This document shows positions 31,395 to 38,064 of a DNA stretch of 64,000 nucleotides, piece after piece. This DNA is from CAYRNR01 sp964425605 (lineage in GTDB: Bacteria > Myxococcota_A > UBA796 > UBA9615 > CAYRNR01). The DNA lies in the NCBI GenBank assembly GCA_964425605.1, contig CAYRNR010000003.1, positions 1 to 64,000 on the forward strand, in the 5' to 3' direction. The notes under the pieces were generated by a model that was given only the letters and a program-made list of their open reading frames with translations, did not search any database and was not told where the DNA came from. The translations under genes and the position numbers were made by a program. Positions within the stretch are counted from its first letter, which is position 1. The number at the start of each line of letters is the position of its first letter.

Positions 31395-32299
31395 GGCGCA
31401 CCTCCCGCCAGCCAGCGCCGCACGGCGCGTGAGTAGTGGGCCGAGGCCTCCAGCATCGGGAAGTGGCCACAGCGCGGCACCACGTCCAACTCGGCGTGGG
31501 GCAGCTGCGCGGCGAGCTGCTCGCCGTACTCGGGCCTCGCGACCTGGTCGTCGCGGCCGAACACGAGCAGCACCGGCGCCTCGACGTGCCCGTACTCCGA
31601 CTCCCAGCGGACCAGGTCCAGGGAGCGAATCGTCGCCAGCGCCGCCGCCCGCGCGCCGGGCTGGGACAGGGTCTGGCGGGCTCGCACGAGCATCTCCTCG
31701 GAGATCCAGCGGTCCGGTTCGTGGAAGCTCAGGCCGAACCGCCACTCGAGGTTCTCGGCGTACCACAGCCCGAAGATCGTCTCGCCCATGCCCGGCGTCC
31801 GCGACGACCGCAGGGACCACGGCACCTGCTCCTCGTAGACCCACGCGCCGGTGAGCACCATCCGCTGGACCCGATCCGGTGCCTCGAGGGCCACCACCAT
31901 CGCCACGAGCGACCCCATGGAGTGGGCGACCAGGTGGGCCCGCTCGATCCCCAGGTGGTCCATCAGCGCCAGCACCACCTCGGCCTGGGCCGTGGGGGAG
32001 TAGTCCCCCTCGTACTTGCTGGAGCGGCCGAAGCCCTTGAGGTCCAGCCGCACGACCCGGTGGTCCTCGACCAGGACCGGCAGCAGCAGATCCCAGGTGT
32101 GCAGCGACGAGCCGAACCCGTGGATCAGCACCACGGTGTCGCCGTCCGCCGGACCGCGCACCTCGTAGTGGATCTCCGCGCCGTCCACCTCGAGCACCTC
32201 GCCCGTCGCCGCGGAGTAGTCCAGCGTCCCCTCCTGATAGCGCAGGGCGCAGCCCCCCAGCAGCAGGCACGTCAAGGCGATGGGCAGCAAGCGCGTCAC
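31391..32299 (-). CDS. Alpha/beta hydrolase lipoprotein
   Basis: A 302-residue lipoprotein (lipobox LLGGC) with an alpha/beta hydrolase domain. It shows oxyanion loop IHGFGSS, nucleophile elbow VAHSMGS (Ser, with Ala in place of the first Gly of GxSxG), acid in VFGRDDQVA and His in RCGHFPMLE. The cap carries VPWSLRSSRTPGMGETIFG. It should act outside the cytoplasm on an ester or lactone. Its gene is wedged, with GTGA overlaps on both sides, between a lipoprotein and the outer-membrane barrel in the phaC operon. Release of hydroxy or fatty acids for uptake is therefore a reasonable role. No PHA-binding domain is seen. Confidence 0.8.
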   Translation of the reverse strand: MTRLLPIALTCLLLGGCALRYQEGTLDYSAATGEVLEVDGAEIHYEVRGPADGDTVVLIHGFGSSLHTWDLLLPVLVEDHRVVRLDLKGFGRSSKYEGDYSPTAQAEVVLALMDHLGIERAHLVAHSMGSLVAMVVALEAPDRVQRMVLTGAWVYEEQVPWSLRSSRTPGMGETIFGLWYAENLEWRFGLSFHEPDRWISEEMLVRARQTLSQPGARAAALATIRSLDLVRWESEYGHVEAPVLLVFGRDDQVARPEYGEQLAAQLPHAELDVVPRCGHFPMLEASAHYSRAVRRWLAGGAP

Positions 32300-33174
32300 G
32301 GCATCAGCTCCTCGTCGAATCCCAGGCGCAGCACCTCGGTCGCCTCGGTGAAGTCGGGCTCGGCCTCGTCGGGCAGGCTGCGCAACCTCGCCACGACGCC
32401 GAGGCATTCGGCCACGTACAGGATGGCGCGGCTGCTGTCCGCGGCCACGAGCCCGGCGACGCTGTTGTGGGCCTCCTGGCGGTGCTCCACCCGCACCCGC
32501 AGCGCGTCCAGCTGTCCGATGGGCAGGCTCAGGGCGCCCACGCCGTCCACCTCCATGGAGTAGGTGTGGATCAGCGACACCACGCCGTCGATGCCCAGGT
32601 CCTGGGGGTAGGTCTCGCCGCCGACACTTCCTTCGGCCGTCGCGTCTGCGGAGGACCACGCATCTCCATCCGCCAGGGGGAAACGCAGCATGGGCACCGG
32701 CGGGTCGTACACCAGGTACTCGCCGGGCGCCTGCGACGCGATCCCCAGCAACATCAGGGCGGACCCGGCGTCGTCGAGCCGGTACACGCCCATCATGCCG
32801 CTGGGGGAGTCCAGCAGCGTGTCGAATGCATCGGCGGGGAAGTGCTCGGCGTACCAGCGATCGGTCAGAGTCGCCGGGCCGACGGAGATCACCTCGTCGA
32901 ACTCGGGGACGACGCCGGACAGATCCCACGAGCCCCCCTCGAGCCCGACCGTGGTGTCGGGCTGGTTGACCACGAACGCGGCGAGGAGGGTCGAGTCCGT
33001 ATCCACCATCACCTCGTCGTACCCCACGATACCGTCACCGTCTCCCACGCACGGGGCCGCCGGCAGGTCCTGCCCGCCCCACTCGCGTCGATCGTCGTCG
33101 ACGGGGTCCTCGTAGAAGTTGGCGTCGCAGCCCAGCAGCGCCGCGACCGAGATCAGAGCCCAGGGACGTATCAC
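32296..33174 (-). CDS. Lipoprotein of the PHA/outer-membrane operon
   Basis: A 292-residue lipoprotein (GTG start, MIRPWALISVAALLGCD, lipobox LLGC). Its GTG overlaps the phaC stop (GTGA), and its own end overlaps the hydrolase start. The mature part begins with an acidic patch (VDDDRREWGG) and is otherwise beta-rich: VGLEGGSWDLSGV, GMMGVYRLDDAGSALMLLGIAS, YLVYDPPVPMLRFPLADGDAW, and LDALRVRVEHRQ. It is a paralogue of the last gene of the operon (28959-29786), so two similar lipoproteins flank the hydrolase and the barrel. The family is not recognised. A ligand-binding or barrel-associated role is inferred. Confidence 0.7.
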   Translation of the reverse strand: MIRPWALISVAALLGCDANFYEDPVDDDRREWGGQDLPAAPCVGDGDGIVGYDEVMVDTDSTLLAAFVVNQPDTTVGLEGGSWDLSGVVPEFDEVISVGPATLTDRWYAEHFPADAFDTLLDSPSGMMGVYRLDDAGSALMLLGIASQAPGEYLVYDPPVPMLRFPLADGDAWSSADATAEGSVGGETYPQDLGIDGVVSLIHTYSMEVDGVGALSLPIGQLDALRVRVEHRQEAHNSVAGLVAADSSRAILYVAECLGVVARLRSLPDEAEPDFTEATEVLRLGFDEELMP

Positions 33175-34769
33175 TCGCCCACCCCGCCGCCGAGGAAGTC
33201 GCTCATGGTCGCCCAGTGGGTCCGGCTGCGCGGATCGATCATGATCCCCACGTGGGCCCCCTCGATGGGCACGAAGCGGTTGTCCTCGCTGCCCACCAGC
33301 TCGCCCAGCACCTCGGCCGAGGGCTGCGGCACGATCCAGTCCCGCGTCGCCGCGAGGTTCAGCAGCGGACAGGTGATGGCCCCCAGATCCACCTTGCGCC
33401 CGTTGATCCGGGTCTCGCCGCGGGCGAACCGCTCGTCGTGGAACACCTCGGTGATGAACTTGCGGAACACCTCGCCGGGGATGTCCACGTTCTCGTTGGC
33501 CCAGCGGTCCACCGGGTAGAACAGGTCCATCACCGCGTCGTTGTTCAGGTTCTCGAGGAACAGCTTGAACTTCATGACCTCGTAGTAGGGCTTGATGGCC
33601 ATGAAGGTGTAGCGGATCAGCTTGGCGGGCATGTGACCGTACGCCTCGACGATGGCGTCCACCGGGAAGACGTCGCGGTCCGTCCACAGGCCGACCACGC
33701 CGCCCTCGGCCGCGGTGATCGGCGTGGTCAGGATGACCATCCGCGCCACATCATCCGGGTGCAGCGCCGCGTACATCAGCGCCAGGTTGCCGCCGATGCA
33801 GTGCCCGAACAGCGACACCTGCTCGGCGCCCGTGCGCTCGCGGATGGCGTCCACGCAGCCGCGGATGCCGGGATCGATGTACGAGTCCAGCGTGGTCTCG
33901 CGATCGCCGGGTTCGGTATCACCCCAGTCGATCAGGTACACGTCCAGGCCCTGGCTCAGCAGGTGCTCGACGAAGCTGTAGCCCGGCACCAGGTCGAGGA
34001 TGTAGGGCTTGTTGATCACCGAGTAGACCAGCAGCACGGGCTCGGCGTCGGCCGCCGGCACCCCGTCGGGGGCGAGGTAGCGGTACAGCTTGATCCGGCC
34101 TTGCTCGAACACGCACTCGCGGGGCGCTTGCCCCACCACCGTCGCGTCGGGATCGGCGTAGTACTCGCTGCCGAGCCGCGCCTTGACCGCGGCCGACTCC
34201 ACGAACCGCTCGACCATCTGGCGCGCGCCGGGGTCGGGATCGCCGCTGAGCACCTGTCCCCAGGCCCGGGCCAGTGGCCTCAGGTCCACCTGGAATGCGT
34301 CCCCTGGCAGGGACTGCAGATCGCGCAGGACCTCGGCCCACATGCCCTCCCAGAGCCGCCCCACGCGCTCGGTGTCCATCTGCGACGCGCGGGCCGAGAG
34401 CTCCGCAGGCGCCTCGGCGGCCCGCTGCAGCTCCTCCTCCCACCGCGCCGCGGTCATCCGCTGGAGCTGGCCGAAGGTGGTGGCGTCGAGCCGAGCTTCC
34501 ATGGCGTCGGGGGCGTCGGCGAGCAATCCCTCGACGAAGCGCAGCTGCAACGACGTCAAGGTGGTCAGCCCGCGCTGCCACTGGTCGGCCATCTGCTCGA
34601 AGGAACCGGCGGCGTCGGCGGCCGGCTCGGAGCGGCCCGACGCGTCGGTCGCCGCATCCCAGAACGCCTGGAAGGCGTCGGAGTACCCCTGAGCCGCGTC
34701 GGCCCAGAACGAGGTCATCTCCTGCACGGGATCGCGTTTGTCGTCCTCGCCCACGGATCTGCTCCTCAT
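33171..34769 (-). CDS. phaC: PHA synthase: PhaE-sized N-terminal region fused to class III PhaC
   Basis: A 532-residue protein. Residues about 176-532 are a class III polyhydroxyalkanoate synthase: VLLVYSVINKPYILDLVPG, VYLIDWGDTEPGDR, nucleophile elbow FGHCIGG (Cys324), TRDWIVP (Asp477) and EGAHVGI (His506). The spacings Cys-Asp 153 and Asp-His 29 equal those of Allochromatium vinosum PhaC (149/302/331), shifted by 175. The first 175 residues are helical (SFWADAAQGYSDAFQAFWDA, later LRDLQSLPGDAFQVDL) and match PhaE in character and the short haloarchaeal PhaE in size. Class III PhaC normally needs PhaE as a separate subunit. The enzyme would polymerise hydroxyacyl-CoA on granules. It is coupled by ATGA to the CoA-ligase gene. 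Confidence 0.85.
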   Translation of the reverse strand: MRSRSVGEDDKRDPVQEMTSFWADAAQGYSDAFQAFWDAATDASGRSEPAADAAGSFEQMADQWQRGLTTLTSLQLRFVEGLLADAPDAMEARLDATTFGQLQRMTAARWEEELQRAAEAPAELSARASQMDTERVGRLWEGMWAEVLRDLQSLPGDAFQVDLRPLARAWGQVLSGDPDPGARQMVERFVESAAVKARLGSEYYADPDATVVGQAPRECVFEQGRIKLYRYLAPDGVPAADAEPVLLVYSVINKPYILDLVPGYSFVEHLLSQGLDVYLIDWGDTEPGDRETTLDSYIDPGIRGCVDAIRERTGAEQVSLFGHCIGGNLALMYAALHPDDVARMVILTTPITAAEGGVVGLWTDRDVFPVDAIVEAYGHMPAKLIRYTFMAIKPYYEVMKFKLFLENLNNDAVMDLFYPVDRWANENVDIPGEVFRKFITEVFHDERFARGETRINGRKVDLGAITCPLLNLAATRDWIVPQPSAEVLGELVGSEDNRFVPIEGAHVGIMIDPRSRTHWATMSDFLGGGVGE

Positions 34770-36310
34770 CGTCCCGCCCCCCCTGCCGCGGCGGCCGCCC
34801 GATCCTGCAGCTCGCGCTTGAGGATCTTGCCCGAGGACCCCTTGGGCAGCTCTGGCAGCACGGTCAAGGCCTTGGGCACCTTGAACCGCGCCAGGTGCTG
34901 CGTGCAAGCGGCCAGGATCTCGTCGGCGGCCACGGTCCCCTGGCCCGCTCCCAGGGCCACGAAGGCGTGCCCCACCTCGCCCCAGCGCGCGTCGGGCCGC
35001 GGCACCACCGCCGCCTCGATCACCGCGGGGATGTCGTATAGCACCCTTTCCACCTCGGCGGGATAGATGTTCTCGCCGCCGCTGATGAACATCTCCTTGA
35101 GCCGCCCTACCACGTAGTGGTAGCCCTCGCCGTCGCGGCGGAACAGGTCGCCGGTGGCGAACCACCCCTCGCCGTCGATGGCGCCCGCGGTCGCCGTGGG
35201 GTCGTCCCAGTACCCCGCGCAGACCGTGGGACCGCGCAGCTGCAGCTCGCCCACCTCGTCCGCGCCCACCTCGCGGCCCTCGCCATCCACCAGCCGCGTG
35301 TCCAGGTGCAGGGTCGGGAAGCCCACCGAGCCGGCCTTGCGCACCGCGTCGCGCTCGTGCAGCACGAAGCAGTTGGGGCCCACCTCGGTCAGGCCGTAGC
35401 CCTGCTTGAACACCACGCCGCGCGCCTGGAAGGCCTCGATGAGGGGGACCGGGCAGGCGGCCCCGCCGCTGATGAAGAACCGCACCGTGGACAGGTCCGC
35501 GTGCGGCAGCCGATCGCTGTCGAGCATCATCTGGAACATGGTGGGCACGGCGAACAGCACGGTCACCCCGTACCGGCCCACCGCGTCGAGGGTGGCGGCC
35601 GCGTCGAAGGCCCGCGTCAACACCACGGTGCCGCCCCGGTGCAGCAGCGGCAGCGTCAGCACGTTCCAGCCGCCGGTGTGGAACAGGGGCGTGTGGCTGA
35701 TGGTCACGTCGTCGTGGTGCAGGTCCCAGCCCGCTGCGGTGTTGACGGCGTTCCAGGTGATCGTCCCGTGGGTCAACACCGCGCCCTTGGGGCGCCCGGT
35801 GGTGCCGCTGGTGTACAGCAGCATCGCCGGGGTGTCCTCGTCGATCCCCTCGGTGGAGACGGGGTCGCCGCAGCTCGCAGCCAGGAGGGCCTCGTACCCG
35901 TCCTCGCCCTCGGCGGGGTCCAGCGCCAGCGTGCGCGCCGTCCACAGCCCCTCCCCCAGCGCGGCCACCGTGGCGGCCACGTCCGAGCCGTACACCAGCA
36001 GGTCCGGCCGGCTGTCCCCCAGCACGTAGGCCACCTCCTCGGCGGTCAGTCGCCAGTTCACCGGGACGAGCACGGCGCCGAGTTTTGCAACTGCGAAATA
36101 GAGCTCCACCTGCTCCAGGCGGTTGGCGCCCAGCACGGCCACCCGGTCGCCGCGGCCCACGCCGAACGTCTCCACGAGGAGCCGCGCCGCCCGGTCCGCG
36201 CGCCCGTCCAGCTCGCGGTAGCTCACGGCCCGCCCCGTCTCCAGCTCCACCACGGCGGGCTTGTCCGGCGCGTACACGGACCATCGGCTCAGCCAGTTCC
36301 CGTGAATCAT
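34766..36310 (-). CDS. Fatty acid/hydroxyacid-CoA ligase (AMP-forming)
   Basis: A 514-residue ANL-superfamily ligase. It shows the P-loop YTSGTTGRPKGAVLTH, the A5-type motif GYGLTEVGPN, YVVGRLKEMFISGGENIYPAEVE (hinge and C-domain) and the catalytic lysine in LPKGSSGKILKREL. It forms acyl-AMP and then acyl-CoA. The closest named relatives by pattern are FadD/FadK-type long- or medium-chain acyl-CoA synthetases. Substrate choice cannot be read off. It is the first gene of the PHA operon, with GGAGGG ahead of the ATG at 36310 and a promoter carrying two palindromes. An operator-like palindrome lies inside its coding sequence at 36083-36098. Confidence 0.9.
   Translation of the reverse strand: MIHGNWLSRWSVYAPDKPAVVELETGRAVSYRELDGRADRAARLLVETFGVGRGDRVAVLGANRLEQVELYFAVAKLGAVLVPVNWRLTAEEVAYVLGDSRPDLLVYGSDVAATVAALGEGLWTARTLALDPAEGEDGYEALLAASCGDPVSTEGIDEDTPAMLLYTSGTTGRPKGAVLTHGTITWNAVNTAAGWDLHHDDVTISHTPLFHTGGWNVLTLPLLHRGGTVVLTRAFDAAATLDAVGRYGVTVLFAVPTMFQMMLDSDRLPHADLSTVRFFISGGAACPVPLIEAFQARGVVFKQGYGLTEVGPNCFVLHERDAVRKAGSVGFPTLHLDTRLVDGEGREVGADEVGELQLRGPTVCAGYWDDPTATAGAIDGEGWFATGDLFRRDGEGYHYVVGRLKEMFISGGENIYPAEVERVLYDIPAVIEAAVVPRPDARWGEVGHAFVALGAGQGTVAADEILAACTQHLARFKVPKALTVLPELPKGSSGKILKRELQDRAAAAAGGAGR
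36083..36098. promoter_or_regulatory. Intragenic operator-like palindrome TTTTGC-AACT-GCGAAA
   Basis: It lies about 70 codons into the ligase gene and is the reverse complement, save one base, of the site at 21336-21351. On the coding strand it reads as TTC GCA GTT GCA AAA, codons that are otherwise rare in this GC-rich gene. That suggests selection on the DNA itself. It may be a downstream roadblock or looping site for PhaR. Confidence 0.5.
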
Positions 36311-36353
36311 CTCGCGACCCTCCTCGCCGGACACTCGCCCGGACTCTCCCGGC

Positions 36354-36382
36354 ACTCTATGTGCGCTCGCACAATCGGTCAA
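36354..36382 (-). promoter_or_regulatory. Promoter of the ligase-phaC operon, TTGACC-N17-TAGAGT with embedded palindrome
   Basis: On the minus strand TTGACC (36382-36377) and TAGAGT (36359-36354) are 17 bases apart. The spacer holds TGTGC-GAGC-GCACA (36360-36373 region), at the same offset from -35 and -10 as in the phasin promoter. Confidence 0.78.
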
Positions 36383-36389
36383 GTTCAAA

Positions 36390-36404
36390 TGTTGCAGCGC
36401 AACA
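36390..36404. promoter_or_regulatory. Perfect palindrome TGTTGC-AGC-GCAACA (PhaR-type operator)
   Basis: Both arms are identical to the site at 12738-12752 and only the spacer differs. It lies 7 bases upstream of the -35 of the ligase-phaC operon. Confidence 0.75.
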
Positions 36405-36603
36405 CCAGGGGACAGGCTCGCCCCGTCCGCTGCCCCTGACAGGGCCCCTCGAACAGGTGTCCGCAATCCCGGACAGTCCCGATCCGACCCAGAAGCTAAC
36501 CACTTGATTTAATTGAGTTCTGCGATCTTGGCCCGCCCCGTGCAGTACTCCCGAACAGAGCCCGGCACCCACCACGACCCGGACGACGGAAAGGACGACG
36601 ACG

Positions 36604-38019
36604 ATGGCCAGCTTGATTTCACGGCTCCAGGGCACCCGGAAGAGCCCACCTCGAGGATCGGCGAACAAGGTCCTGCGCATCGGCATCATCCAGGGGCCGC
36701 GCATCGTCGACGAGCGCCTCGTGCGCTCCGGCCACGACGTGACGGTGGGGGAGTCCGAGCGCAACACGTTCGTGCTGCCGCCGTCCCACCTGCCGCCACG
36801 GCACAAGCTGTTCGTGGCCCGCCCGGACGGGTACTACCTGGCCTACGACGACGGGATGCGCGGCAAGGTGTTCACCGACGGCGCCGTGCGCTCCCTGGAT
36901 CAGCTCAAGGCCCGCGCCGCGCGGCACAAGGGCTCGGTGCACTGGATCAAGCTCTCGCCGTCCAACCGCGGCAAGCTCCAGGTCGGCGACGTCACCGTGC
37001 TGTTCCAGTTCGTGCAGGCGCCGCCCGAGCCCCGCCGGGTGGTGCTGAACTTCAGCCCCATGAGCTTCGGCCAGGTGGACTGGGTGTTCACCTGCTTCGT
37101 GGTCTTCTCGTTCGTGGTCAACATCGCGGGTTACCTCTACCTGGAGTCCCAGCCGCCGCCGGGCAAGGTCAACATCGACCAGATCCCCGAGCGCATCGCC
37201 GACGTGTGGTTCCCCAACGAGTACATGCCCGATCCCGAGGAGATCGACGTGGACCCGACCGGCGACGAGCCCGCGACCCCGGACGACGAGCCGAACCCCG
37301 ACGACGACGCCCTGGCGGGCGGACACGACAACGACCACGCCGACGACCCGGGACAGCCGGACGAACCCGTGGACACCCGCACGGCCGAGGAGAGACGCCA
37401 GGATCGCCGCGAGCAGCTCGAGAGCACTGGCCTCAGCGCCGCCTTCCTGGCCACGCGATCGGACAACAACAACGGCATGACGGTGCTGGACGAGTTGGTG
37501 ACCGGGGACAAGCTCGTGGCCGACCTCGATGACGCCCTCGGTCGTTCCAGGGACATCCGTCACGCGAGCCGCGAAGGATTCGAGGGCGGCACGCGCCAGG
37601 AGGGACGCGGCCCCGAGGGCCCGCGGACGTTCAAGGACGAGGACGGGTTCACCGGCGGCAACGCCGGCGACACCGACCGCGACCAGCGCGAGGTCGTGCC
37701 CATGTTCGAGCCCGAGATTCCGTTCGTGGACGACGGCGTGGAGGTGGCGTCGGTCACCGCGGTGGTCGAGAGGAACAAGGGCCGCATCCAGGCCGTCTAC
37801 GAGCGGCACCTCAAGGCCGATCCCGAGCTGCACGGCGCCATCGAGGTCCTCATCGTGGTCAACGCCGATGGAAGCGTGAACGACGTCCGGGTGGACCGCA
37901 ACACCACCGGCAACCACCGGCTGGGCACCGAGATCGCCGCGAAGATCCGCCGCTGGACCTTCCCCGCCATCGGCGAGACCTACGAGGTGGCCTACCCGTT
38001 CAACCTGTTCCCCGGCTAG
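36604..38019 (+). CDS. AgmX/PglI C-terminal domain protein with transmembrane segment
   Basis: A 471-residue protein. The N-terminal 140 residues are a soluble beta-rich domain with FHA-like features (VRSGHDVTVGESERNTFVLP, YYLAYDDGMRGKVF, LQVGDVTVLFQFV). A membrane helix follows at about 165-182 (VFTCFVVFSFVVNIAGYLYL), then a long acidic low-complexity region. The C-terminal 100 residues are the AgmX/PglI TonB-like domain (AVVERNKGRIQAVYERHLKADPELHGAIEVLIVVNADGSVNDVRV). In Myxococcus, AgmX-type proteins belong to gliding and cell-envelope machineries. AAAGGA precedes the ATG. The gene is divergent from the PHA operon and just upstream of two ATPase genes. The function here is inferred to be energy or signal transfer across the periplasm. 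Confidence 0.8.
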   Translation: MASLISRLQGTRKSPPRGSANKVLRIGIIQGPRIVDERLVRSGHDVTVGESERNTFVLPPSHLPPRHKLFVARPDGYYLAYDDGMRGKVFTDGAVRSLDQLKARAARHKGSVHWIKLSPSNRGKLQVGDVTVLFQFVQAPPEPRRVVLNFSPMSFGQVDWVFTCFVVFSFVVNIAGYLYLESQPPPGKVNIDQIPERIADVWFPNEYMPDPEEIDVDPTGDEPATPDDEPNPDDDALAGGHDNDHADDPGQPDEPVDTRTAEERRQDRREQLESTGLSAAFLATRSDNNNGMTVLDELVTGDKLVADLDDALGRSRDIRHASREGFEGGTRQEGRGPEGPRTFKDEDGFTGGNAGDTDRDQREVVPMFEPEIPFVDDGVEVASVTAVVERNKGRIQAVYERHLKADPELHGAIEVLIVVNADGSVNDVRVDRNTTGNHRLGTEIAAKIRRWTFPAIGETYEVAYPFNLFPG

Positions 38020-38028
38020 CCCCCCTCG

Positions 38029-38058
38029 TTGACCCTCCCGAACCCGCGCCCGTACCAT
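38029..38058 (+). promoter_or_regulatory. Promoter TTGACC-N18-TACCAT, six bases before the start codon
   Basis: TTGACC (38029-38034) and TACCAT (38053-38058) lie 18 bases apart. Only six bases separate the -10 from the GTG at 38065, so the transcript would begin at the start codon or a base or two before it. Confidence 0.55.
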
Positions 38059-38064
38059 GAAGCC

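Noticed and set aside
28254..31436. A 1060-codon plus-strand open frame across the barrel and lipoprotein genes
   Set aside because: It has no domain signature and its composition is biased to Gly/Ala/Arg/Val, while the opposite strand encodes coupled, motif-bearing genes.
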